Assembly (NCBI GenBank): GCA_023458755.1
Contig: JAEWYE010000078.1
Location: 10,382 to 74,381 of the forward strand
DNA: 64,000 bases
Direction of reading: 5' to 3'
Source of the DNA: Bacillota bacterium
GTDB taxonomy: Bacteria; Bacillota; Clostridia; Oscillospirales; Acutalibacteraceae
In this document: piece by piece, positions 8,125 through 17,062 of the stretch
Position numbering within the stretch: the stretch's first letter is position 1
Layout of the letters: every line of letters starts with the position of its first letter
Notes under the pieces: generated by a model
What the model was told of the DNA's origin: nothing
Seen by the model: only the letters and a program-made list of their open reading frames with translations
Databases searched by the model: none
Position numbers and translations under genes: made by a program

Positions 8125-9051
8125 TTGACTGTTATTCAAGCGATTATTCAGGGTATAGTTCAGGGCGCAACCGAGTTTTTACCTGTATCCAGCAGCGGAC
8201 ATCTTTCGCTCATTCAGCATTTTATGGGCGTTTCTGTGAGCAGCCTGCTTTTTGATGTCATGCTTCACATCGGCACTTTGGCTGCGGTTATCATCGTTTA
8301 CAACAAACTGGTATGGCGTTTACTCAAAGAATTTGTTTTTACCGTCGGCGATATTTTTACCGGTAAATTTAAGTGGAGCCAGATGAACGCGGACCGCCGT
8401 CTGTTAATGATGCTGATTATCGGCTTAATTCCGCTTTTTCTGTTGTTCCTTCCTGTTCCCGGTACCGGGATGAAAATAAAAGATTACGCTGATTTATGGG
8501 CGACCGACAAAGATATTCTCATTGAGGGCTTTTCGCTGATTGGTACCAGCATTTTGCTTACGCTCGGAATTTTTGCGACTAAACGGACAAAGGCACACGC
8601 AGCTGCGCACAGCAAAAGTGCCCGAACAGCCGGCGGCAGAAGGCAGTTTAATCCGGTGGATGCTGCTGTGGTCGGATTCATCCAGTGCGTTGCGGCTGTT
8701 TTTTCGGGCTTGTCCCGCTCGGGCTCCACGCTTTCCGGCGGTTTGCTGCGCGGCATCAACCGTCAAACAGCCTTGGATTATTCCTTTGTAATCGGCGTAC
8801 CGTCCATCATGGCCGCTGCCGCGCTTACCTTAAAGGACGCGATGAAGGCGCATGAGACAATCAGCGCCGCACCGATGCTCGCCGGAGTTCTTACCGCCGC
8901 GGTTGTCGGCTTCTTTGCCATCAAGCTTCTGCGCTGGATGGTCGCTTCAGATAAACTGGGCGTTTTTGCGGTATATACCTTCCTTTTGGGCACAGTGGTG
9001 GTTGTAGTCGGATTTATCGAACACAGCACCGGCACACTGATTCATTTTTAA
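8125..9051 (+). CDS. uppP: Undecaprenyl-diphosphate phosphatase UppP (BacA family)
   Basis: A polytopic membrane enzyme of about 308 residues that dephosphorylates undecaprenyl pyrophosphate, recycling the lipid carrier for peptidoglycan and other surface polymers. Both signatures are present: GATEFLPVSSSGHL near the N-terminus and FSGLSRSGSTLSGG in the second half. The frame is open from a TTG at 8110, but GGGGG at 8112-8116 favours the TTG at 8125. A Lys/Arg-rich cytoplasmic loop near the middle is longer than in many homologues. An inverted repeat GGGCGG/CCGCCC precedes the gene at 8078-8097. Confidence 0.93.
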   Translation: MTVIQAIIQGIVQGATEFLPVSSSGHLSLIQHFMGVSVSSLLFDVMLHIGTLAAVIIVYNKLVWRLLKEFVFTVGDIFTGKFKWSQMNADRRLLMMLIIGLIPLFLLFLPVPGTGMKIKDYADLWATDKDILIEGFSLIGTSILLTLGIFATKRTKAHAAAHSKSARTAGGRRQFNPVDAAVVGFIQCVAAVFSGLSRSGSTLSGGLLRGINRQTALDYSFVIGVPSIMAAAALTLKDAMKAHETISAAPMLAGVLTAAVVGFFAIKLLRWMVASDKLGVFAVYTFLLGTVVVVVGFIEHSTGTLIHF

Positions 9052-9155
9052 TCATTTTACGGTAGGGACTGCATATTATGCGGCCCATGTTTAGAAAGAA
9101 TTCGCTTATCGTATAACGGATAATACGGATACTATAAAATTGAGGTGACAGAACA

Positions 9156-11768
9156 TTGGCGAACAAAAAGCCTGCGCACAGCAGGGCAAAAGCAAAAACG
9201 AACAAAACGCCCCCGAAGCAGGCAGCCAGACCTGCAGCCAGAAAACCGAATAAGCGCCCTGCCGCAGCCAATACGCGGCCGGCAAAAGCGGAACCGCGCG
9301 ATCTGGAGACGATAAAGCAGCATAATCAGATTATGGCAATTGTGCTGTTTGCGCTTTCTATTTTAATGGGATGTCTGGTACTGATTCCCGGCGAGCACGT
9401 TTGGCGCTGGACACACGATGTCATGCTTGGCCTTTTTGGAAGCTGTGCCATTCTTTGGCCGATTCTGCTGTTGTACATATCAATTGTAACCGCCATCGAA
9501 CAGCCCAAAAAGCGCATGAGTTCGAAAATCATACTGATGGTTATCATCATCGTTTTGTTTTGTGCGGCGGTTTACATTTTCCGTGCGGATCGAATGGAGC
9601 CGAATCTTTCCTTCTGGGAAAATTTAAAACAGCTGTACATTCTGGGTTCGCAGCGCGGCGGAGCGGGACTGTTCAGCGGCCTAATCGGTATTCCGTTTGT
9701 GGCGGGGCTTGGTTCTGTCGGCTCCAAAATCGTAATCGTGCTGCTGCTGTTTGTCGTTATCATGATTCTTACCGGCACCAGTCTGGTTCAATTGTTCCGC
9801 ACGGTTACAAAGCCGGTGGACAAGGTGGTTGATAATATCGGCGCGGTGCGGGAACGCAGAATTCTGGAACGCGAGCGCGACACCAACATTGATATTGCTT
9901 TGGATAAGGATGAAAACGGATTGCCCGCCCACCCGGTAAAGTCGGCAGGGCCGCTTTCCACGGAGAAAAACGAAAAGTTGGAGCGGCTCGCGAAAGTATT
10001 CAGCATGCCCGACCCGGTCATAGAGAATAACAGTCCGGCAGCGAGCACGCCTGTGTCCGCTCCTTCACCTGTCCCTGCAGCGGAAGCCACCAAAGTGCCG
10101 GAGTCTGCCGCGGTAAAACCGCTGGCACCGCAGACTGCAAAAACACCGCAGGCAGGGGACGGCTCCGCCGAAGCGGCGGCCGCGTTTGTCGCCCGCAAGA
10201 GCGCAATCGACGCGGAAAAGAAGGAAGCCGCGCCAATTCAGCTTTCTCTTTATACGGATGAACCGCCAAAGGACGGAGACTATCATTTTCCGCCGATTTC
10301 CATGCTGGAATACGGCAAGGCGCAGAATGAAAGCGACATTACGCAGGAATTGCAGCAGAATGGCCAGCGTTTGGTTGAAACCCTCAAAAGCTTCGGCGTG
10401 CAGACTAAGATTGTCGACATCAGCCGCGGCCCTGCCGTTACGCGTTATGAGCTGCAGCCCGCAGCGGGCGTAAAGATAAGCAAAATCACCAATCTGGCGG
10501 ACGATATCGCCATGAATCTTGCGGCTTCCGGCGTGCGTATCGAAGCGCCGATTCCCGGCAAAGCCGCTGTCGGTATTGAAGTGCCGAACAACCACGTCAG
10601 CGTGGTGCGCATGCGTGAGCAGATCGAATCAAACAGCTTCTGCAGCGCAAAAAGCCGTTTGAGTGTTGTTTTGGGGCGCGACATCGCCGGGCAGGTTACC
10701 ATTGCCGATCTTGCGAAAATGCCGCATCTTCTCATTGCGGGTTCCACCGGCTCCGGTAAATCTGTTTGCATTAACTCGCTGATTATCAGCGTTTTATACA
10801 AGTCCACGCCGAATGAGGTTCGTCTACTCATGATTGACCCCAAGGTGGTCGAGCTTGGTATCTACAACGGGATTCCGCACCTGCTGGTTCCGGTTGTCAC
10901 CGACCCGCGCAAAGCGGCTGGTGCGCTCGGCTGGGCGGTTACCGAAATGCTCAAGCGCTACAAAATTTTCGCGGAGTATAATGTCCGCGATTTAGTTGCT
11001 TATAATAAAATGGTAACGGGCGGTGAATGTCAGACAGAAGAGGGCGAAACCCTGCAGCCCATGCCGCAGATTGTCATCATTATCGACGAGCTGGCAGACC
11101 TTATGATGGCGGCACCGAATGAAGTGGAAGATTCCATCTGCCGTTTGGCACAGATGGCGCGTGCGGCGGGCATGCACCTTGTCATTGCTACACAGCGCCC
11201 GTCCGTAGACGTTATCACCGGTATCATCAAAGCCAATATTCCAAGCCGAATCGCGTTTGCCGTTTCCTCTCAGGTGGATTCCCGTACCATTTTGGATATG
11301 GGCGGTGCCGAAAAACTGCTTGGGCGCGGCGATATGCTGTTTTCACCAATCGGTTCCCAAAAGCCTATCCGTATTCAAGGCTGTTTTGTCAGCGACAGCG
11401 AAATTGAATCCGTAGTCAACTTTGTGAAGAAAGTACAGGATTCCGAATACGATGAAAATGTTATTGAAGAGATCGAAAAGAACGCCGTCGCGGAGCATGA
11501 TAAATCCGGCGGTGACGCACCCGGCGGAGAAGATCAGGATGTGATGATGCCCGACGCGATTAAATGCGTGGTTGAAGCCGGACAAGCCTCTACCTCTTTA
11601 CTTCAGCGCCGTCTGCGGCTGGGTTATGCCCGCGCCGGAAGACTGATTGATGAAATGGAGCAGATGGGTATTGTCGGTCCGCACGAGGGTTCCAAGCCGC
11701 GTCAGGTGCTTATTACTTATCAGCAGTGGCTGGAAATGACCATGCAGCAAAACGACCAAAAGAACTAA
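9156..11768 (+). CDS. ftsK: DNA translocase FtsK/SpoIIIE
   Basis: An 870-residue septal DNA pump. A basic, Ala/Pro-rich start is followed by about four membrane segments (roughly residues 60-220) and a Pro/Ala linker. The motor domain has Walker A GSTGSGKS near residue 530 and Walker B IVIIIDELADL near 640. A C-terminal winged-helix gamma domain (LQRRLRLGYARAGRLIDEM) recognises chromosome-orientation sequences. In clostridia this protein serves chromosome dimer segregation and forespore DNA transfer; which role applies cannot be told from sequence. It starts with TTG behind GAGGTGA. Confidence 0.95.
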   Translation: MANKKPAHSRAKAKTNKTPPKQAARPAARKPNKRPAAANTRPAKAEPRDLETIKQHNQIMAIVLFALSILMGCLVLIPGEHVWRWTHDVMLGLFGSCAILWPILLLYISIVTAIEQPKKRMSSKIILMVIIIVLFCAAVYIFRADRMEPNLSFWENLKQLYILGSQRGGAGLFSGLIGIPFVAGLGSVGSKIVIVLLLFVVIMILTGTSLVQLFRTVTKPVDKVVDNIGAVRERRILERERDTNIDIALDKDENGLPAHPVKSAGPLSTEKNEKLERLAKVFSMPDPVIENNSPAASTPVSAPSPVPAAEATKVPESAAVKPLAPQTAKTPQAGDGSAEAAAAFVARKSAIDAEKKEAAPIQLSLYTDEPPKDGDYHFPPISMLEYGKAQNESDITQELQQNGQRLVETLKSFGVQTKIVDISRGPAVTRYELQPAAGVKISKITNLADDIAMNLAASGVRIEAPIPGKAAVGIEVPNNHVSVVRMREQIESNSFCSAKSRLSVVLGRDIAGQVTIADLAKMPHLLIAGSTGSGKSVCINSLIISVLYKSTPNEVRLLMIDPKVVELGIYNGIPHLLVPVVTDPRKAAGALGWAVTEMLKRYKIFAEYNVRDLVAYNKMVTGGECQTEEGETLQPMPQIVIIIDELADLMMAAPNEVEDSICRLAQMARAAGMHLVIATQRPSVDVITGIIKANIPSRIAFAVSSQVDSRTILDMGGAEKLLGRGDMLFSPIGSQKPIRIQGCFVSDSEIESVVNFVKKVQDSEYDENVIEEIEKNAVAEHDKSGGDAPGGEDQDVMMPDAIKCVVEAGQASTSLLQRRLRLGYARAGRLIDEMEQMGIVGPHEGSKPRQVLITYQQWLEMTMQQNDQKN

Positions 11769-11807
11769 TATAAAATCTGCCGCTCGGCAGAGCAGTTGGA
11801 GAATAAT

Positions 11808-13748
11808 ATGCCCTTTTTACCGATCACCAAACAGGAAATCACCGCATTGGGTTGGGATGTGCCGGACTTCGTTCTGGTAACGGGAGACGCCTATGTGGAT
11901 CACCCGACCTTCGGACCTGCTATTATTTCGCGCGTGCTGGAAGCCTGCGGCTACAAAATCGCGATAGTAGCACAGCCGGACTGGCATACGGACCGCGATT
12001 TTACCCGCTTCGGCAGGCCGCGCCTCGGCTTTCTGGTTTCCGCCGGAAACATTGATTCCATGGTTGCGCATTATACGGCCGCACGCCGCCGCCGCAGTGA
12101 AGACGCTTATTCACCGGGAGGCAAAACGGGTTTTCGACCTGACCGCGCGGTAACGGTTTATACCCAAAAGATTAAAGAAATATATCCCGATTCACCGGTT
12201 GTTATTGCCGGTTTGGAAGCCTCTTTGCGCCGCTTTGCGCATTACGACTACTGGGATGACAAAATTCGTCCGTCTGTTTTGATTGAATCCGGTGCGGATT
12301 TGCTTTCCTACGGAATGGGGGAAAATCAGTCAATTGAAATCGCGCGGCGCTTAAATAACGGCGAACCGATTTCTGCCCTTACCGATATTCGCGGCACCTG
12401 TTATGCTGTACCGACTTCCGACTACAAGCCGGGCCCTGCAGTGGACTGCCCGAGCTATGAACAGGTTTGCGCTTCGAAAAAAGAGTACGCGGTCTCCTGC
12501 CGCAAAGAGCAGGATGAACAGGATGCCGTGCGCGGGCGCAAGGTCATTCAGCGCCACGGCAATTCGATTTTGGTGCAGAACCCGCCCATGCCGCCGCTGA
12601 CGCAGAAGGAACTGGACTGGGTTTACGAGCTTCCCTATGAGCGCACCTATCACCCTTGCTATGAGAAGTTGGGCGGTGTGCCCGCTATTCAGGAGGTGGA
12701 GTTTTCCATCACGCACAACCGCGGCTGCTTCGGCGCGTGCAATTTTTGCTCCATCGCGTTCCATCAAGGCAGGGCGATTACCACACGGAGCGAAGAATCC
12801 GTTCTGCGCGAGGCAAAACTCTTAACGCAGAATCCGCATTTTAAAGGATATATCCACGATGTCGGCGGACCGACGGCAAATTTCCGCCATCCATCCTGTG
12901 AAAAGCAGGAAAAGCTGGGATTGTGCAAGGGTAAAAAATGCCTTGCCCCGAAGCCGTGCCCCATGCTTCAGGTTGACCACAGTGAATATCTCGCGCTTTT
13001 GCGCAAGCTTCGCCAACTGCCAAAGGTAAAGCGTGTGTTTATCCGTTCCGGTATTCGGTTTGACTATCTCATGGAGGATGAAGACGACAGCTTTTTTAAG
13101 GAACTGGTGCAGTATCATGTAAGCGGTCAGCTCAAAGTCGCGCCGGAGCATTGCTCGGCGGCGGTTCTTGACTGCATGGGCAAACCGCACATTGAAGCCT
13201 ACAAAGCGTTTCAAAAGCGCTTTTATCAGATTACCAAGTCGGTTGACAAAGAACAGTATCTGGTGCCGTATCTTATGTCGTCTCATCCGGGCAGTACATT
13301 AAAGGATGCTGTGGAGCTTGCGCTGTTCCTCAAACAGGAACATCTTCGTCCGGAACAGGTACAGGATTTTTACCCCACGCCGGGCACGATTTCTACCTGC
13401 ATGTTTTATACGGGACTTGACCCGTACACCTTAAAAACGGTCTATGTGCCGCGCACTGACCGCGAAAAAGCAATGCAGCGCGCACTTTTGCAATACTTTA
13501 ACCCTAAGAATAAGGAACTGGTTATTGCGGCGCTCAAAGAGGCGGGCAGAAGCGACTTGATCGGCAGCGGCCCGAACTGTCTGGTTCACGCGCCGGGCAG
13601 CAAGCGTATGCCCGAAAATGCGCACCGTCCGCAGCAGCGCAATGTCCGCCAAAAAGGGGATAAGGGCAAGTGGAACAGTTACAAAGAAGGCAAACCGAAT
13701 CAGACAAAACACAGCGGAAAACCAGACTCCAAAACAAAAGGCCGCTGA
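11808..13748 (+). CDS. YgiQ-family radical SAM protein
   Basis: A 646-residue member of the YgiQ radical SAM family (COG1032-like). The start MPFLPITKQEI and the DRDFTRFGRPRLGFLVSAGN region are typical. The iron-sulfur site is CFGACNFC near residues 307-314, a CxxxCxxC spacing. The C-terminal 40 residues are Lys/Gly-rich and low complexity. The family's reaction is unknown. The ATG at 11808 follows TTGGAG with a 6-base gap. Its last 79 bases overlap the start of the next gene in another frame, so the two are probably co-expressed. Confidence 0.92.
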   Translation: MPFLPITKQEITALGWDVPDFVLVTGDAYVDHPTFGPAIISRVLEACGYKIAIVAQPDWHTDRDFTRFGRPRLGFLVSAGNIDSMVAHYTAARRRRSEDAYSPGGKTGFRPDRAVTVYTQKIKEIYPDSPVVIAGLEASLRRFAHYDYWDDKIRPSVLIESGADLLSYGMGENQSIEIARRLNNGEPISALTDIRGTCYAVPTSDYKPGPAVDCPSYEQVCASKKEYAVSCRKEQDEQDAVRGRKVIQRHGNSILVQNPPMPPLTQKELDWVYELPYERTYHPCYEKLGGVPAIQEVEFSITHNRGCFGACNFCSIAFHQGRAITTRSEESVLREAKLLTQNPHFKGYIHDVGGPTANFRHPSCEKQEKLGLCKGKKCLAPKPCPMLQVDHSEYLALLRKLRQLPKVKRVFIRSGIRFDYLMEDEDDSFFKELVQYHVSGQLKVAPEHCSAAVLDCMGKPHIEAYKAFQKRFYQITKSVDKEQYLVPYLMSSHPGSTLKDAVELALFLKQEHLRPEQVQDFYPTPGTISTCMFYTGLDPYTLKTVYVPRTDREKAMQRALLQYFNPKNKELVIAALKEAGRSDLIGSGPNCLVHAPGSKRMPENAHRPQQRNVRQKGDKGKWNSYKEGKPNQTKHSGKPDSKTKGR

Positions 13749-14635
13749 TTTTTGCGGTTCTTGCCGCGTTCCTTTTGGTCAGTATCGCGATTACCTTCCT
13801 GCCGCTTGGCATCACTTGGCATAAGCTGTTCAGCCTTGTCGGGCTCTCCGATTTTTCCGACTCGGCGGATTCCAGCCCAATGTCCGTGCATGTGCTGGAT
13901 GTCGGCAAGGCAGATTCCATTTTGATTGAAAGCGACGGCCATTTTATGCTGGTAGACGGCGGAACAGCGGATTACGGGGACAAAATCAGCCGGTATTTAA
14001 CCCGGCACGGGGTAAAAACGCTTGATCTTGTTGTCAACACCCATCCCGATGAAGATCATATCGGCGGACTAAGCGCGGTAATCAGTTCTTTTCCGATTCA
14101 GGAATATTTTGTGCCGGATATCCCAACCGCCATTGTTCCGAACAGCGCGGAATACCGGAATGTGCAAGCCGCACTTCGAACAAAAAATCTGACCGCTGTC
14201 CATCCCGTCCGCGGAACCGTACGAACTTTGGGTAAACTAAAGGTGGATGTGTTGGCACCCATCAAGCAGCACGATACCACCAACAACAATTCCATTGTTT
14301 TGCGCTTAACCTATGGCGGCACAAAATTTTTACTGATGGGCGACGCGGAAAAAGAGGAAGAGACTGACCTGCTTTCGTCCGGCGAAAATCTTGCCGCCGA
14401 TGTACTGAAAGTAGGCCATCACGGCAGCAGTACCTCTACCACACAGGAACTTCTGAATGCCGTCAAACCGCGTTATGCTGCCATTTCCGTCGGAAAAGAC
14501 AGCAGCAATCTTCCCAAAACTGCCGTTCTCAAACGGTTCAGAGGTGTGAACGCACAAATTTTCCGTACCGATGTGAGCGGAACGCTTATCTTTATGAGCG
14601 ACGGAAATAAAATAACAGTTCAAACAGAAAGGTGA
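13670..14635 (+). CDS. ComEC/Rec2-like metallo-beta-lactamase-fold hydrolase, membrane anchored
   Basis: A 321-residue protein with an N-terminal membrane anchor (about residues 25-45) and an extracytoplasmic MBL domain. Metal ligands are visible in THPDEDHIGG (HxDxDH) and in a later VGHHGSSTST. This matches the stand-alone form of the ComEC C-terminal domain, proposed from family knowledge to be a nuclease or phosphodiesterase. It lacks the ComEC channel domain, so it is not a complete DNA importer. Translation starts at a GTG (13670) inside the radical SAM gene, behind AAAAGGGG. The DUF3006 gene follows after 12 bases. Confidence 0.85.
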   Translation: MEQLQRRQTESDKTQRKTRLQNKRPLIFAVLAAFLLVSIAITFLPLGITWHKLFSLVGLSDFSDSADSSPMSVHVLDVGKADSILIESDGHFMLVDGGTADYGDKISRYLTRHGVKTLDLVVNTHPDEDHIGGLSAVISSFPIQEYFVPDIPTAIVPNSAEYRNVQAALRTKNLTAVHPVRGTVRTLGKLKVDVLAPIKQHDTTNNNSIVLRLTYGGTKFLLMGDAEKEEETDLLSSGENLAADVLKVGHHGSSTSTTQELLNAVKPRYAAISVGKDSSNLPKTAVLKRFRGVNAQIFRTDVSGTLIFMSDGNKITVQTER

Positions 14636-14647
14636 GAGCAATTACTT

Positions 14648-14866
14648 ATGAAAACACTTACGATTGACCGATTCGAAGGGAATTTTGCCATTTGCGAGGA
14701 TACAGATGCCAAATTTTTCGGGATTGAGCTTCCTGAATTGCCGAAGGGAGCAAAAGAGGGCGACGTGCTGGATATCAGCGACGACGGCATTCTTTCCATT
14801 AACGAGGAGGAAACCAACGCGCGGCGCGCCAAAATGAAGAAAAAACAGGATAAACTTTTGGAGTAA
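14648..14866 (+). CDS. DUF3006-family small protein
   Basis: A 72-residue acidic protein: MKTLTIDRFEGNFAICED starts a short beta-rich domain, and the C-terminus is a Lys/Arg-rich helix. This fits the DUF3006 family, which is frequently encoded next to ComEC-like MBL proteins, as here with a 12-base gap. Its biochemical role is unknown; an accessory role for the neighbouring hydrolase is inference. GTGAGAGC precedes the start. Confidence 0.8.
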   Translation: MKTLTIDRFEGNFAICEDTDAKFFGIELPELPKGAKEGDVLDISDDGILSINEEETNARRAKMKKKQDKLLE

Positions 14867-14935
14867 TCTCTCTTGAAGTTTGTAATTTATATACAAATTG
14901 TCATATACTAAATTATTTATACAATATGTATTTCG

Positions 14936-14973
14936 AAATCCACTGAATTTGCTTCGGTGGATTTTTTTTTCAA
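14936..14973 (+). terminator. Intrinsic terminator after the DUF3006 gene
   Basis: A 12-base stem with one G-U pair (AAATCCACTGAA with TTCGGTGGATTT), a short loop and a run of about nine T. Confidence 0.85.
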
Positions 14974-14990
14974 CTTTTTTGAAAAAACTA

Positions 14991-15019
14991 TTTACAAACA
15001 GTAAAAACAGTGGTATTAT
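14991..15019 (+). promoter_or_regulatory. perR promoter
   Basis: TTTACA (14991-14996) and TATTAT (15014-15019) are 17 bases apart, about 50 bases before the perR start. Downstream, TTATCATTATTAATT (15041-15055) matches 11 of the 14 specified bases of the Bacillus Per box (left half good, right half poor), so autoregulation is plausible but not proven. Confidence 0.65.
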
Positions 15020-15068
15020 AGAATCATAAAACAAGAACAGTTATCATTATTAATTTGGAGATGACCAA

Positions 15069-15461
15069 ATGGAGAAACGACAAAATTTCAGCCGGAAAAG
15101 GTTAGCAATCCTCGATACCATCCGCGGCACAAAATCTCATCCAACTGCGGAGTGGGTGTATCAAACCTTAAAGCCGGAGTACCCCGATTTAAGCCTTGGT
15201 ACGGTTTACCGCAACATTGCCCAATTTAAAGAAGACGGACTGATTATTACGGTCGGCGTAGTCAACGGACAGGAGCGTTACGACGGAAACGTGCAGCCTC
15301 ATACCCACTTTGTCTGTACCAACTGCGGTGCGGTCATTGATATTGACGAATCTTTTTTGGGTGAAGCGGAAAACAGACAGATTGCCGAAAAGTACGGTAT
15401 TGTCGTTGATTCTCATGAGCTTGTTTTTTATGGCCGATGTTCCGATTGTGTCGTCGGGTAA
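15069..15461 (+). CDS. perR: Peroxide-responsive Fur-family repressor PerR
   Basis: A 130-residue Fur-family regulator with a winged helix (about 1-75) and a dimerisation domain. Two CxxC pairs (C83/C86 and C124/C127) form the structural zinc site. The sensing ligands match Bacillus PerR in spacing: H24, D72, H78, H80, D91. Position 91 is Asp, as in PerR, where Fur has Glu; this favours peroxide sensing over iron sensing. The next gene is a reverse rubrerythrin, a known PerR target in Clostridium acetobutylicum. GGAG precedes the ATG. Confidence 0.88.
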   Translation: MEKRQNFSRKRLAILDTIRGTKSHPTAEWVYQTLKPEYPDLSLGTVYRNIAQFKEDGLIITVGVVNGQERYDGNVQPHTHFVCTNCGAVIDIDESFLGEAENRQIAEKYGIVVDSHELVFYGRCSDCVVG

Positions 15462-15526
15462 CAGTGATTTTCATCGCTGTTCCTTACAATATATAAAAAT
15501 TTTATTAAGTAATGGAGGATTTCATC

Positions 15527-16072
15527 ATGAAAAAATTCGTATGTGCAGTTTGTGGTTATGTGTATGAGGGCGAGGAAGCCCCTGAATTCTGCCCGCAGTG
15601 CAAGGCCCCAAAAGAAAAATTCTCGGAGAAAAAAGAAAGCACATCTTTTGCCTGTGAGCATGAAATCGGTATCGCGCAGGGCGTTGATAAAGAAGTATAC
15701 GAAGGTTTGGTGGCGAATTTCAACGGCGAATGCACCGAAGTCGGCATGTACATAGCTATGGCACGTCAGGCTGACCGTGAAGGCTATCCGGAAATTGCGG
15801 CAGCATTCAAAAAATACGCGTTTGAAGAGGCCGACCACGCTTCCCGATTTGCCGAGCTGTTAGGTGAAGTAGTCACGAAGAGCACCAAAAAGAATTTGGA
15901 ACTCCGCGTTGAGGCGGAAGCAGGTGCATGCGCAGGCAAGTTTGCCATTGCAAAGCGTGCGAAAGAACTGAACTACGACGCCATCCATGATACCGTTCAT
16001 GAAATGGCAAAGGACGAAGCACGCCACGGCAGCGGTTTCCAGGGCTTGCTCAAGAGATACTTCGGCGAATAA
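15527..16072 (+). CDS. Reverse rubrerythrin
   Basis: A 181-residue protein with the rubredoxin domain first (CAVCGYVYEG...CPQC, about residues 6-37) and the ferritin-like diiron domain second (helices with ExxH-type ligands such as EEADH and EARHG). This reversed order defines reverse rubrerythrins, which reduce H2O2 and O2 in anaerobic clostridia using NADH through a reductase. The ATG at 15527 follows TGGAGG; an upstream ATG in the same frame has no ribosome site. It lies 65 bases after perR, which probably controls it. Confidence 0.92.
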   Translation: MKKFVCAVCGYVYEGEEAPEFCPQCKAPKEKFSEKKESTSFACEHEIGIAQGVDKEVYEGLVANFNGECTEVGMYIAMARQADREGYPEIAAAFKKYAFEEADHASRFAELLGEVVTKSTKKNLELRVEAEAGACAGKFAIAKRAKELNYDAIHDTVHEMAKDEARHGSGFQGLLKRYFGE

Positions 16073-16107
16073 TACAGCTTTTTACACTTTTCCTATCCCT
16101 TCCATAG

Positions 16108-16147
16108 AAAACGGGTATATCAGATGCGTTCTGATATACCCGTTTTT
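16108..16147 (+). terminator. Intrinsic terminator after reverse rubrerythrin
   Basis: A 17-base perfect stem (16108-16124 with 16130-16146), a 5-base loop and a terminal T run. Confidence 0.92.
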
Positions 16148-16207
16148 GCACTTTGCCTCTCAGGTGTCCGGAGGGTAGAAAATGTTGGAAGCGAACGGTG
16201 ACGTACC

Positions 16208-17062
16208 TTATATATAGAGTACCATTCCGTCGTAGGCTACCTGAAAGTTTTGACCATACTTTTTCGCTTCGGCCTCTAACTGTTCATGCGTGAGCAGGCC
16301 ATTGTGACTGAAATGATTCACAACACAAATGGTTTTATCCGTCACGGTATGGCTGCTTTTCAATCGTTCCAGTACCTCGGCGTCATCCGGGAAACCCATA
16401 TGGTTAGTGCCTTCCTTTTTGGTGCAGCAGGTACAGTCCAAACTGATCATATCAAGGACAATTTTATTTTTTTCAAGATAGTCAAAAACACTCGGAATAA
16501 AAATACCGGTGTCATGTGCGTAAAGCAAGGTGCTGCCACCTTGCTGAACCAGATAAATATAAGCGTCTTCATCCGGTTTATGTACGGCCGGCAGAGGGGT
16601 AATTTTGTAATCTTCTATATCTATAGCTTCAAACGCTGTCAAAAGACTGGTTTTTAAAAAGCTTACTTGATCCGTTTGATATTCATTTTTGAGAGCTTGA
16701 CTGGTCAGCCGGAGAACTTCACCATTGCCGTGTACATAGAGAACCGGCTCGCCGTCTATAATATTGCAGTAACAACCGGGTTGACGCAGAACAAGGTCCG
16801 CGGGAGCAAAGTGGTCCGTGTGGCTGTGTGTCACAATCAAATGCTTGATTTTGGAAAGATCAAGTTGGAACCGAACCATATAAGTTAAAATATCCGGCGG
16901 AAAGTCGATCATAAGCTGATCGTCAATGACAAGTCCGGAACGTCCGCGGATATCTTTTCCTTTTCGTTCTCTTGCTTTTTTACATAACGGACATTGGCAG
17001 TAAAGGGCGGGAATTCCTTCTGCTGCGGCTGTTCCTAAATATTGCAGTTTCATAAAATTCAT
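16208..17062 (-). CDS. PhnP-like metallo-beta-lactamase-fold hydrolase
   Basis: A 284-residue cytosolic MBL-fold protein. The HSHTDH metal motif lies near residue 80, a second metal region includes AHDTG, and CQCPLC near residue 23 resembles the extra zinc site of PhnP phosphodiesterases. PhnP hydrolyses cyclic phosphodiesters in phosphonate catabolism, but no phosphonate genes are near. It is divergent from the sugar-binding protein gene and shares a 575-base control region with it, so a role in the amino-sugar locus is possible. ATGs at 17062 and 17053 are both plausible starts; neither has a strong ribosome site. Confidence 0.78.
   Translation of the reverse strand: MNFMKLQYLGTAAAEGIPALYCQCPLCKKARERKGKDIRGRSGLVIDDQLMIDFPPDILTYMVRFQLDLSKIKHLIVTHSHTDHFAPADLVLRQPGCYCNIIDGEPVLYVHGNGEVLRLTSQALKNEYQTDQVSFLKTSLLTAFEAIDIEDYKITPLPAVHKPDEDAYIYLVQQGGSTLLYAHDTGIFIPSVFDYLEKNKIVLDMISLDCTCCTKKEGTNHMGFPDDAEVLERLKSSHTVTDKTICVVNHFSHNGLLTHEQLEAEAKKYGQNFQVAYDGMVLYI

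Noticed and set aside
16208..17062. Assignment of the PhnP-like gene to phosphonate catabolism
   Set aside because: No C-P lyase or phosphonate transporter genes are nearby; only the fold and metal motifs are shared.
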